Source: Auricularia sp. M13
Taxonomy: Eukaryota; Basidiomycota; Agaricomycetes; Auriculariales; Auriculariaceae
Direction of reading: 5' to 3'
Length of the DNA: 64,000 nt
Assembly: GCA_037042915.1 (NCBI GenBank)
Contig: CM073197.1
Location: forward strand, 3,534,001-3,598,000
Shown here: piece after piece, positions 20,885 through 32,066 of the stretch
How the letters are laid out: each line of letters opens with the position of its first letter
Position numbering within the stretch: the first letter of the stretch is position 1
Program-made: the position numbers and the translations under genes
The notes under the pieces: generated by a model
What the model saw: only the letters and a program-made list of their open reading frames with translations
What the model was told of the DNA's origin: nothing
Databases searched by the model: none

Positions 20885-22309
20885 GTAATTCCTTGTGCAT
20901 GATCCCATGGTTTATTGGTTGCGTTCCCGGCTGCAGTATGAGACAGATGCTGCGACTGCGTTTGCGCACGCGTGACGCTTCTGCTACCTGAAATACGCGA
21001 AACTCGGAGGTGCACAAGCCCAAAGTCCGAACCGGCAAGTGCAAGCCAAATCGAACCTCGCACTTCATTCAGTTTCGGTTGCTAAGCTCGCTGCTCGAAG
21101 CTGTAAGCGAGCGAAGAATCCCTGACGGTGCGCGCACATGCTACACGTGTTTGTGCTTTGGGCAAGCTTCGCGCACTCGGCCGCCGGTGTCTTGTGCAAG
21201 TTGCGCATCGCGCTGCATGTGTGCGTCGTCCCGCACTGTATGCACAAATGCGGGAACGCGTAGAGTCAACCTGGACAGCTTGGCCATGCACAGGGAGATC
21301 AGAATGCGTCGCAGACCACGGAAACGACCCGTTCGACATTGCGACCTGAGCCCATCAAACCACATCAGGTCCCGGGGTTTGCGCGATCATGCTCTGACAG
21401 CACCCGGACAGGCTTCATGCTTCTTCTCAGTCTGCTCCTAGGAGATGATGCGCATACGGCGACGCGCGGTCCTCCTTCTCGCTGGGGTATAAATACCCCG
21501 CCAGGACGTTCCGATTTCACCAACCCCTCGGAGGGTCTCCCAGGCATCCCGCGAGGGGCACTTCGCGGCGCGGCCGGGAGCTCGTCGATGCTGGCTTCGC
21601 TGCGCACTCCGACATAAGTCCCAAAGTGGGCAGTCGGGTGCGGCCCTCCACCCCGCCCTCTCCCTCTCCTCTATCGCGACGCGGATGTGCGTTGACCGCT
21701 TGTGTCGCCGTCCCGGACGTGTGTGACCTACGGGTCGCCGTCCCCCTCGCCTTGGCGTACGTCAATCGCGTCGACTTCCTCGACCGCGACGTTCAATGGC
21801 TCACCCCTCTTCAGTATACACAGTTACCAGCAAGCCCCGCCAGACGGGCAATGTCCCGCAACTGGCGGCGCGAGACGTTCGTCACGATACTTGGATGGCT
21901 CATGCAACCGTGCCTAAGGGTTGCATGTGAACGCCTGTGGGAGGCCCCCCGGCGGTATGTCGCTCTGTTCGACGCTCATGTTGTCCGTGGCTAACGCATT
22001 GCACAAGCCGCGATACCCAGGGTTCTTGCACAAGGCCCGGGAAATATATGGCTGGTTGGTCCGGGGCGTCCTCTACGCCCATCGCAGCACGCTGGCTTGC
22101 CGGCGTTCTGCGGTGGGCGCAGAGGAATTACTTCGCGCTGCACCGCTCAGGGGCGAAGGCTCGTCGCTCGTATCGAGGTCGGCTCGGTTCACGGGTTGGC
22201 GGGTCGTCCCACGCAGGGATGCGGGCAACGTAGCGCGAAGCGGTGAGAATAGTCTCGTAGATGCTTGTGGTCGATGCTCATCCATGCATCGAAGGTTTGA
22301 CTACTTGGA
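20885..22309. other. Gene-poor region
   Basis: No ORF shows coding character. It holds a palindromic TATA sequence at 21484-21499. A GC-rich stretch at about 22140-22220 resembles 22935-23010 just beyond the tandem repeat, suggesting a larger local duplication. Confidence 0.5.
21484..21499. promoter_or_regulatory. Palindromic TATA-like sequence
   Basis: GGGGTAT-AA-ATACCCC: a 16-bp hairpin whose centre is a TATA box. It could be a promoter, but no gene was identified downstream. Confidence 0.3.
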
Positions 22310-22930
22310 GTAGCCAGTGAGATCCTCTGTGCCCATTGCGTTACCCCGTAGGCCTTCTAGGACGGCTCGCTCCGTCCGAAGATATGCTACTACCAGGCGA
22401 TGCCTTGGGCACGGAGTTTCTCTCTGTGTTACAATAACTCGAGGTAGCTTTGTGAGAGCCTCTGTATTGATCTCGTCGTCTCGCTTAGGGATGACGAGGT
22501 CGGTGCAGAGTCTCTCTCATTGCTACACTTCTCGAGGGTAGCCGGTGAGCGGCTCTGAGCGCGTCCCGTCACCCTGCTAGGCCTTCTAGGATGGACACAC
22601 CGCCCGACGATATGATCCTCAGCGTGATGGAGCGGGCGCAGAGTCTCTCTCCGTGCTACACTGCTCGAGGCGTAGTGACTACCTTTGTGCTCATCGTGTT
22701 GCCCCCACTAGGCCTTCTAGGATGGCTGCACACCATCCAAAGATATGATCCTTGGGGGGCGATGCGGTGGACGCAGAGTCTCAGTGCTACGCTACTCGAA
22801 GAGTAGCCAATGCGCGTCTCTGTGATCATCGCATCACGTCGGCCTTAGGACTTCTAGGACGGCTGCACACCGTCCGAAGATATGATCCTCCGGCGTGATG
22901 AGGTGGGCACAGAGAATGCCATTGGGCTAC
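22310..22930. repeat. Diverged tandem repeat, units about 95-137 bp
   Basis: The core GGCCTTCTAGGAYGG...GAAGATATGATCC occurs at 22351, 22580, 22711 and 22848. GCAGAGTCTCTCT with GCTACACTNCTCGAG occurs between them, plus one shortened unit near 22411-22505, so there are about 4-5 copies. Each core carries a short stem whose two arms change together (see findings). No coding frame runs through it. Confidence 0.75.
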
Positions 22931-25900
22931 TCTGCGCGGAGGGCGAATGCTCGTCGCACGTGGAAGATTGTGGCTTATCCACGGGCTGGCGAGTCGCCCT
23001 CCGCGTCGTCGCGGGGAGCGGGAGATGTACTGACGTGTGCATAATAGGGCGATAGGTACGTGATTGACCGTTTTCCTTTGGAAAATTTCTTTCTGATGAG
23101 TGCTTCTCAGTGCGGACGAAGTGGATAGCTATCCAACGTATCTGCGGCAGATGTGAAATTGATTGTTAATCTATCTCTTTCTCACACGCACTGATACGAT
23201 CATCTTCACATTGAATTCAATAGGTCTTTCAAGAGTATTGTCCCTGCGGCTTGAATCGTAGAATTTCTAGGCCCTGTTATCTAGCTTCCTGCGAACTGTA
23301 CGTTGACTGACTTATTTAATGTTGTGACTTACTGACCTCGCAGATGACTCTTCTTCGCTAGAAATAGTTGATGATCCGTATGCTCTAGCCTCTCTCAATA
23401 CCTCCAACTTGGCTTACATCCGGCTCTTTAGCCTCGACATTGCGCACGCGGCGACGGACGAACGACGAACGACGGGCGCGGTCGACAGACAATGGACGAA
23501 GGACGCGACGGGCGAAGGAGGACGGGTGGTGGAGGACGGGTGGTGGCGGGTGGGCCGGGACGGCGGGCGACCCTGAGGTCAATGAGATATTGCCCGCCGT
23601 CACGGGACCTGGTCCTCAGTGATGGGCGTCGTCTGCAATACCAATGCAATACTGCTGTGCACCGACCTATGTTTGCATATATTTTCTGGATGCCAATCAT
23701 GTACCCTGTTCATCTCTTGCCCTATTCTCAATTTTAACTGGTGTTGACTCTGCAATTCTGATGCGGACAGCCGTCGAACGCGTGAAAAAAGCCGATCGGC
23801 ACGTGCAATTCGATCGCTATAAAAGCGTCCCAACGCGGACTTCCAAACACCATCCTGTCCTGCTTTTTTGAGCACTTGGGCAAGCTGCCCTTGGTCGAAG
23901 CATCCCGCTCTCGAGCCTCTACTCGCTGCGCTGCACGACGTAGGCCCTCGCCTCCAGGACGGCCTGCCAGCCGGCACCCTCACTCCAGCCGGCCTCGCCA
24001 GTCAGGAAATTGCCTGCTGTCGCGTTCGTCAGACGCGAGCAGTAGTCCAGCCTAAACTCCGAGTTGGCTCGTTTTTGGGAGGTCCGCGCGAGGCTCCCTT
24101 CTGCCGCCTGCGTTACGGGCGCAGTGAACAAGAGGGGGTTGCACTGCGCCTCCGCTCGCACATCGCGGCGAGCGGCACAGGCTAGGTGTTTGGGCGGTTG
24201 GGCCAGCCACGTCCGATATACCTGGGGAACTTACTTTACCCTTGGGCTGGGCGGAGCCTGACCGGCTGGTTGGTGGGACGAAAGGCCCACCCTGAGCGCC
24301 TAACCATGGCAGCCGCTTGGGCCCCTTCTGTGCGCAGAGCTCTGGCCCGCTCGACCTCTGTCGTCGAGACCCTGCGTCCCGCTTCAGAGTCGCGCTTGGG
24401 GCGTCGGACTCTGCCTGTATGTCAGGCAGGACGGCGTGTTCATCGCAGCAACTGTTGCTACTGCTGGAACGCACCCCAAGCGCGTGCACGAATCCAGACC
24501 TGCACATGAAAACTTATGCAATGCGGCAGCTCTGCATCGTGCCGTTGGCGTGCACATCTCTGTCCGGGCCTGCTTGTGCGGCACTGTCGTGCAAGTTTGA
24601 GAGCTCGGAATGTTTCTTGGGCATAATTTTTTCCTCCCCTGTCCACTTCGTGTGGGCTTTTTGTATCCGAAAATGTGCTCTGTGTCTCCTTCTAGGCATA
24701 TGCAATGTCCATATGTCGTGCCCAATAAATACTTCGAGCCGCAGCTTAAGGTCTCAGCTCGTTGTAATTTTTCTCACGTGTTCGCGCGATCGGCGCTATA
24801 GAAGCTGAAGCGCGGTAAATCCCGGCACAATTTTCGTTCTGTCCTTCGTCCGCGTCGGACGAACGACAGCGGCCGCGCGCGTCGGCTGCTACGCTTTCTC
24901 AGCTCGTCAGCGTCGAACGCCTCACTGCCCACTTCGAGTTCGGGACGTCGCCTTCACAGCCCCCTGAGGATTCCTCGATGTGCTTTCAGGACACGAGCCC
25001 CTCTACGACACTCGCAGGCCCCACGAGACTTCTGTCCCAGCGTGCTTGCGCCGCTGGGTCGGACGGTTTCACGAGCGCTCTTCCCACGGGCTTTGCATAA
25101 GCTTAAGCTGCCAAGCGCGCAGCAGTCCTGGGTAGATCCTCGGGGCTGCGAAGTTCAACAGGGAACCTGGTCAACCGCCCTCCTAGTCTTACATCTGCGC
25201 TGTTGGGACGCCTCCGGCCTATGTAATGCTGCGCCATACTGTGGCATGGCGGGGGGATAGGGACAGGTTGCGGCTGTGTCGTAGTGGCGAGAAATCTGCG
25301 CGGTTCGACCGCCTTTTTCTGCCTCGACGGCTTCGTCGCCAAAAATCCTCTTGCTCGACTCGGGGGCAGAGGTCGAGCACTTGTTCGGCGCACCGTGGAT
25401 TTGGATCCCGGGCGAAACAATTTCAGTGACGTCGGCGCCGCAACGCGGGCGGCGGCGGAGACAAGTGGGTCCATGTGCGGCGTTCGCTCGCGCTCGTGGC
25501 GACTGTGAATTGCTCATGCTTGGCCTGACGTTCATTTTGCGGCACAATTTTTCTACACTTTCGCTCGGCGGAACTTTTACTCTACCCCTCGGTCCTGCTC
25601 GTACTATTATTTGTGATGTCCAAAGGCTTGTGGATCGTTATAGAAAATTTTGCTCTCGAGCTCTTATTTACCCCAGTCTCTGAGCACTAGTACTGCTGGG
25701 GTCTCGATCCTGTTCCTGCGCGGCTGACACATCCTCCTTGACTGTTTCTCACGGCCAAGTATAAAACGTATGTGGCAACTCGCGGGTCCGAAATCGAACT
25801 TTCCTCCCCCAACTTGAACGACGATCTCGCAACCAAGTACAGGCGAGTTACTTGTCCGACGACATGCTCGTTCCGGCTTTGCAGAGCGCGTCCGGTCGTG

Positions 25901-26869
25901 TACTGCTTCGTCAGCGCTCGTCCGCAATAGATCGTCTTGCTGTGGTTATATGGCGACATCGCGCACCAGGGAAAGACGGGCTGGATGCTTACTTATCCCC
26001 CTCTGCCTCCTCATCACTAGTGCTCTCTCTCCGCCGGTCCCGTCGATGCCTCGCCTGAGGTAATGGTTGGCATCGTATTTTGTACCATGCACACCTAGTG
26101 CGCTGGAAGGACGCCATCTTCTGCCAGCAGAGAGCGTGTCCGACCCCCAGGCTGCCCTTCGTCGGGTCCAACGATCTACGTACCCTCTCAGCTGGCTTGG
26201 TTTCGCAAAGTCTTGATTCCTTGGCCGGCCTGCATGTCGTCGCACCAGGATTCAGGATACAGTACTGGCTGGCTGGAAAAACAACGGTCCACGCGCACCG
26301 TCATTGGCCCAAAGTCACAATATGGTCTTCACCGATCGGAAGTGCTCTCTTTCTCGACGATTATGACAGGCTTGACTCGAGCTCATGCTGACCGACATTC
26401 ACCACATGGACCTATTACATCTCCTTTCAGCATGCTAACTGCCATTTCTCGGCCGCTCAGCGTAGAACAAAACCCCGCATATGAAGCTTTGCTGCATCTG
26501 GCTACGCGAACGATGGATGCGGACATGTCACCGTTCTTGAAGACAACATTCCAACCTTCTGGGAGTTTCTGGCTGAGATCGCGAGCTTCTCCTCGGGGTG
26601 CACTCTCTATGACCATCAATTGCCTTTTCGACCTACCTTGAGCCTGTACTACTCTGGAAATTCCCACTCTACAGTACTTACGCACAAACTTGCTTCCGTT
26701 TTCTGCTTATCCGCCCTTGTCCTCAGGACGTTCCACGTACTGCTTACACGCCTTCGACTACCTTCCACGCTCGCCGGCGTCGCCGGACGAACGTTCCAGA
26801 ATCCGTAACGGGCAAAACTTTCTGACGAGGGTAGAGAGGCCGGTAGCGGAACAACTGTTCCGGTGGCCC
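22931..26869. other. Gene-poor region, about 3.9 kb
   Basis: No recognisable gene. Present are a G-rich block at about 23510-23570 with several GGG runs, a TATA box (TATAAAAG, 23818-23825) without an identifiable gene behind it, and minus-strand ORFs near 23919-24161 and 24052-24507 of unclear status. It may consist of old mobile-element sequence. Confidence 0.45.
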
Positions 26870-26879
26870 CTATATAACG
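26870..26879 (+). promoter_or_regulatory. TATA box of GST gene 1
   Basis: CTATATAACG, 73 bp upstream of the GST start codon. Confidence 0.65.
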
Positions 26880-26951
26880 GGCTCTCGCGGCAGCAGAGTC
26901 GTTACAGTACTCGTACGAATCCCTCCACAGCTACCTACTTGAACTGAATCA

Positions 26952-27953
26952 ATGGCCGTCATTATCCACGGACTTTCCGTCTCTACCTGCACTCGTAGAG
27001 TCGCCGCCGTCTGCAAGGAGCTTGGCATCGAGTACAAGCTCCAGGATGTGCCCTTTGACACCATCAAGAGCCCCGAGCACCTGAAGCTGCAGCCATTCGG
27101 CCAGATCCCTGTTCTCGAGGTGAGTTTAGACGCGGCGATTGCATAGATGCGTGCTCAATGTACCACAGGACGACGGTTTCTTCCTCTATGGTACGATCGG
27201 CGTGCGATGTCCACGTCGTCGGGGAGTTGACGAGTCGTAATAGAGAGCCGCGCTATCTGCCGCTACCTCACCCTCAAGTACGGCAAGGGCAGCACCCTGC
27301 TCCCGCCGACCAGCGACTTGAAGGCCACCGCACTGTTTGAAGCTGCCGCTAGTATCGAGCAGGCCGATTTTGACCCCTTCGCGTCTGCGATTGTCTTCGA
27401 AAAGGTGTTCAAGGCGTACGTCCAATAACTACATACTCTTGGCGTGCAGATGCTGAGCGGATTATAGGTGGCAGGGTGCCCAGGCCGATGAAGCGCGCGT
27501 CGCCGAGTTGACGCAGAAACTCGACGCCAAGCTCGATGGTGGGTAGAACTCCATTGCTCCAGCCGTTTTCCTTACCATCTCTCAGGCTACGAGCGTATCC
27601 TCAGCAAGACGAAGTACCTTGCAGGCGACGTAAGTTTTCGCAAAATATCACGCTGAATCATCTGACCCGACCCATCGGTGTCCTAGACCCTGACTCTTGC
27701 TGACCTTTTCCACCTTCCTTACGGATGTAAGCCAAGGGTTGCACCTCCGATGTCTGAAGATGAACTGACTTTCTCCTTCCTTCAGACATGCTCACGGAGA
27801 ACGTGAAGTCTGACCTTCTCACGAAGCGTCCCAACGTCGCGCGGTGCGTTTCTGCAGTATGAGGCTCGATTTGATCCATTCTCATCGCCAAATAGCTGGT
27901 GGAAGGAGATCTCGTCACGTCCGTCCTGGGAGGCCGTCAAGAATGGCGCTTAA
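26952..27953 (+). CDS. Glutathione S-transferase, Ure2p/phi-like, copy 1
   Basis: Conjugates glutathione to electrophiles or reduces peroxides; cytosolic. Eight exons fit by phase: 26952-27119, 27169-27190, 27244-27415, 27468-27538, 27586-27629, 27687-27726, 27786-27843 and 27896-27953, giving 210 aa. The N-terminal thioredoxin fold starts VIIHGLSVSTCTRRVAAVC, with the Ser/Cys pair where the catalytic residue of fungal phi-like GSTs lies. HLKLQPFGQIPVLED holds the cis-Pro, and ESRAICRYL the Glu-Ser that binds the glutamyl group. The helical domain contains KYLAGDTLTLADLFHLPYG and ends WWKEISSRPSWEAVKNGA. Exon lengths are nearly identical to copy 2 at 37.6-42.3 kb, so the two are paralogues. 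No lesion is seen. Confidence 0.92.
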
Positions 27954-28387
27954 ACACCGCATCTCTTGGTCATCTAACAACTTGTATGTGTGTGTACTGC
28001 TATAGGAATAAAGAAGACCTGCAATGATTGTATTCGTCTCAAAGTTGAATCTCTGATCGCTCGAAACAAGGTTCACTGGCGAATGTTCCGCAGCTTTTCA
28101 GCCGCCGAGATGCTCATCGAGATCCTTGCCTCGAGTGGCGTGCATTTCTTGCTCGGAACGATGTGCGACAGAGATCTTCGCCCATCATGAAGTCATTCCA
28201 GGCCAGCTAAGCCAGCCATCCATCCCTTCGCGGTGCGCACAGCGCTTATTCAAGTTGACGTCGTCGACGATGGCGCGCCGTCATTGCAGCGGACTCATTA
28301 GTACAGTTCTGGGCAAGCGATCTCCTACCAACTACAAATACGGTCCCACCACTCGGTCTGCCATCATCTGCTCTCATAAATCCCCTC

Positions 28388-29103
28388 ATGAGTAGCCAGC
28401 CCTTCATGGCGACTTCCATTGGGGTGCCCCCCGGCGCATACTACATCACTTCGGAGAACATTCCCCTGACCCACGGAGAGCCAGGCAAGCCGGTTGTCTT
28501 ATCCGCGTCCGCAACATCTTCTGGCGAACCAGTACGTGACGTATCGTTCCGAATATCGCCTTTCCTTCATACTTAGACAAAGTAGTGGTTCATCGTCCCT
28601 GACGATAAAACGGGCGCTGATCCAACAAGGAAGTACCTCTTCATGACGTCGAAGGAGACATTCCTGGCCAAGGTCGTTGACGTGCGTTCATCGTTCACAT
28701 TCCCAGGCTCTTCGCCGCGGCTCATTTACGGATTTACTCGGCCAGGTCGATCTTATTAGCACCGCGGCCGATCGCTCGAATGCTCTGAACGTTGAGATTA
28801 TACCGAGCGCTGGCGGGGACAAATGCAAGGTGCGATCTCCACACGCTGCAAAGCCATGCTTTAACAAGAGGAGTGCAGCTCGCTGTCGACGGGTACTTCC
28901 TCACTAGAGTGACCGGCGATAGTGATACAGAAGGCAGGGTGAGCCGCAGCGACAGTAAGCATGCATTGGAATAAATGGCTGAGACGCTGCCTATATAGGT
29001 TGAGCTCAGTCCTCCAGGCGTCTCCGGCGATGAGGATTCGCAGCTGTGGAAATTGACCGCCGTGCAGGGAGGCACCTTCACGCAGTTTGACTGTCTCCTA
29101 TGA
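28388..29103 (+). CDS. Small beta-trefoil-like protein (I66 protease-inhibitor type?)
   Basis: Five exons fit in phase 0: 28388-28531, 28586-28681, 28746-28829, 28879-28938 and 28999-29103, giving 162 aa. No signal peptide. The opening PGAYYITSENIPLTHG and the later WFIVPDD, KYLFMTSKETFL, CKLAVDGYFLTRV and SQLWKLTAVQGG show the alternating short beta strands and recurrent W/Y-hydrophobic spacing of beta-trefoil proteins. Mushroom serine-protease inhibitors of family I66 begin in the same way. These cytosolic proteins are usually defence factors against fungivores. A lectin-type trefoil is an alternative. A second Met at 28406 could be the start. Confidence 0.6.
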
Positions 29104-29686
29104 TGGGATTTCTGGCGGTGTTCCTTGGGGTCTGCTTCTTTTTTTCTGACACTTCGAAGCGTTGCATCCTGCTGAATGTTGCTGTCTGTTTGACTCTTTG
29201 AGGTAGTTCCGGAATGACATCGGAAGCAAATCACCCTTCCCTTCTGCTGTTCAGCCTGGTCATCATCAAATGCGACCATTGTGTCCGCAATTCAAGGAGA
29301 TCTCAAATCCGCTCACCGTTCATGTCCCGAAATATCTGCAATGTGGCTAAAACCGTCGTGAGGGCCTCTTTGTAACCTGCTCGAATGCGGCTTCCTTAGA
29401 ACGTGGGCGCCGCGTGCACGACTCCCTTGCCTGCGCAGTCAGTGGACCTCCGTAAGTGTACACTCAGAGCCTTCATTGTAACTTGAATGCCCACTATGAC
29501 GCTTCGATTCGCCCATTGTAATCACTTGGTTTCAGTGAACAAGGCCTCCGCCCTAACAACCAGAGCCACTTCGCCTGGAGTAAAGGAACCCTACATAAGG
29601 CACGCCACCTCTTCACCTGTATATCCCTACCTCCCACGACCACGACCACCCAACTCGCCGCGCCGCCTGGGCATTACTGAGTATCC

Positions 29687-30414
29687 ATGGTGAGCATGAT
29701 CCGCCTACGATCGACGCTGGCCTCGTACTGATACCGCGACAGATCATCCATTTTCCAGCTCAGGACGGCGACGGCAGCGAGGTTGCCACTCAGCGTCACG
29801 GCCGTCCGCAGCACGTTCCTGTAAGGAACGCAGAGAGGCCCCCACGCACTGAATGCTCTTTGACATCGAACTCGAACTCGACCACACCGCCGGAATCGGT
29901 GGCACGCTCATGGGATTCTGATTCGTCGGGCGAGCGTACACCGTCCGCTGAAACAGTAGTGGAAACTCCTCATGCCGTGACCCCGCCGTCCCTGCGCATC
30001 CAGCGGACCAGCGGCGGCTGGTGGGACGAACCGCGCACGCCAACGTCTGCAGTCTCCTTTGACGACGCGCGCTTTGCGGCGCTGCAGGACACCCCAACCA
30101 CTGTAGCGACAGATGCCACCCATCTCGATGACGATTTCTGTGCCACGCCCAGTTCCACATCCAGTGCACCGCGGCGCGGTGCGGCCAATTGGCGCATTGA
30201 ACTGATCATCGATGACGACGAGGCAGCGCGTCCACCGCCCTCGCCGACGCAGCAACGGTGGGCCGCGCCTTCATCAACGTCTCCGCCTCTACGGAAGAAC
30301 TCTTCAGGCTGGTGGAACGTGGAGGCATGGCCCGCACGGCGCGCTGCGCACCTTGCCTGGACGAGGCCACCACCCCCGACGTTTAACTCGCGCGTCTTCC
30401 TCCCGAAACTGTAG
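29687..30414 (+). CDS. Hypothetical Ser/Thr/Pro-rich protein
   Basis: No domain recognised. Fitted structure: an exon whose coding part is only the ATG (29687-29689, immediately followed by GTGAGC) and exon 29743-30414, giving about 224 aa. The sequence starts IIHFPAQDGDGSEV and continues with low-complexity acidic and Ser-rich stretches. It contains two related SGGWWDEP and SSGWWNVE segments that may be a short repeated binding motif. The final residues (FNSRVFLPKL) are basic. Similar disordered proteins are common in basidiomycetes without known role. The end may be longer through an unseen intron. Alternative starts inside exon 2 lack a good ATG. Confidence 0.45.
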
Positions 30415-30695
30415 ACCGCATGGTCCGCCACCGACCGCCCCGCGTGAGCTGGAACGGCGCCTGACTCGTCCGCTGTACCTATGCCCAATTACTGCTTCAC
30501 GGTATGCATTGCAATACAATCCAGTTTTCCCCGATCGCAGTGTCAGCGGATGCCTGACTTCCGCCGCGCTCTTGAGGCCGGTCTGAAACATGGCTCATAG
30601 CCAAACCGTATATCAGGGATGCTATCTAGGCTCTGTTCCCCCACCCTTTGCAAAACCCCTGACTCGTCCTCGCGCTAAAAATTCCGAGCTTCTCC

Positions 30696-31547
30696 ATGAA
30701 CCCGACGTCCCGCGTGCGCAATTTCCATTCTATGTCGATTGTGGCACCGGCTGACTTCTTCGCCATCTGCAGACCGACTATCCAAGCTTCCAGACGGCAG
30801 CCACTGTCCCAAGAGTGACCCTTTTACCGTTCAATCCAGTTCTGTCTGTGGGCGTCCGCCAACAGTCTGTCTGGGCCCCGAGGCCTTCCGAGTATAAGGA
30901 TCTTGATGCCAACGATGAGGAATTCTCGCCATTTGGAGGACCAGCTGCACCGCAACCTTCGTCGTCTACCCCATGCGCAAGGCAGGTCCAGGCCTTCCAA
31001 AGTTTAGCACACATTCTAACTATCGTCCAGAATAATGCACGAGCACCTTGAAGAATCTTTCGCGGCCTTCAAGAGCGATCTGAACGAAGCTGCACCTTGG
31101 CCACCGACAGTGCATCTCGAGCCTCAGTCTCCCTCAAGCTCCAAGGAAGCAGGGAACCTCCGAGACGCGCAAAACGACGGCGTGCGCATGGCCGCCTGCG
31201 ACGTGGAATACATCACCGCCTGGTCGACCTTCGTCACGATCGACACCGAGAGCGAGCGCGGCCAGACGCCTGCCCCGTCGACGCCGCTCGTGCTTGCGCG
31301 CTCGCTCTACAGCACCACCGCCACCAATGCGGCACCTGAGTCCCCGTCCGCGTCCACGCCCGGCAGCCTCAGCCCCGCTGCGCGCGCCGTGCATCGCTTC
31401 GTGAGCCTGCGCCATGAGCTGGAGCACGACGCATGCGCGCGCGCCCTCCCCGCGCGCCAGGCCGCCGCGGACTTTATCAGCTGGGTAGTGGACGATATCT
31501 TGCCGCGTTGCGAGTGCTGCCGGCGCGATTTCTTCCACCCTCGTTGA
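30696..31547 (+). CDS. Hypothetical protein
   Basis: Unrecognised. Proposed exons: 30696-30713 (MNPTSR), 30773 to about 30981 or 30985, then about 31031 or 31074 to 31547. Joining exon 2 with the third either needs a GC donor (AAG|GCAGGT, 49-nt intron, in frame) or a GT donor with a later acceptor (88 nt, in frame). Visible features: FNPVLSVGVRQQSVWAPRPSEY, an acidic DANDEEFSPFGG, and a C-terminal helix-rich part (AARAVHRFVSLRHELEHDACAR) ending with three Cys (CECCRRDFF) that could bind metal. It may be related to the preceding gene, since both have SP-rich stretches. Confidence 0.45.
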
Positions 31548-32066
31548 AGTTCAGGCTACATGGGGAAAAACAACATGCATTGCAAAAACTCTGCGATCAC
31601 CGTTAGAAATCGGTGCCTGGCAGGAAGGCGGGCACCTTGGACTTGCTGCAACATCACAACCAAGTCCCAACTTCCGCCCTGGCACCATTACCCACCGCGG
31701 TAGCGACCATGAATGCTGTGAAGTAGCTACGATATCCAGTGCAGAGAGTAGTCATGAGCCCATTCCCTTCCCATATTACTCAACTATCCCCTATGGGAAG
31801 TCGATGACACAACGTAAGTAGAGAGTCTTGCATTCATTTGCGTGGTATGAGCGAAGCCTATTACTGCTATGTACAGTCCAAACCGAGCGGGCCCAGCAAA
31901 AGAGTGCGTTGCGCCACGACCCGCCGGCCAGACCAAACACCGTCGTCAATCAGAGCTGAACGCGAAAGGAGCGCAAAGAGTACGAATCACATCCGGAACA
32001 GGGAAGGAGAGGAGGGACGAGAAAGCAAGCCGATGGTGGTCTAGGTGTATGCCAGGGTGCGAGAAT

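Noticed and set aside
23919-24507. Two overlapping minus-strand ORFs of 80 and 151 codons
   Set aside because: Coding-like composition in parts, but no domain, no introns that extend them, and the two frames contradict each other. Left as unannotated sequence.
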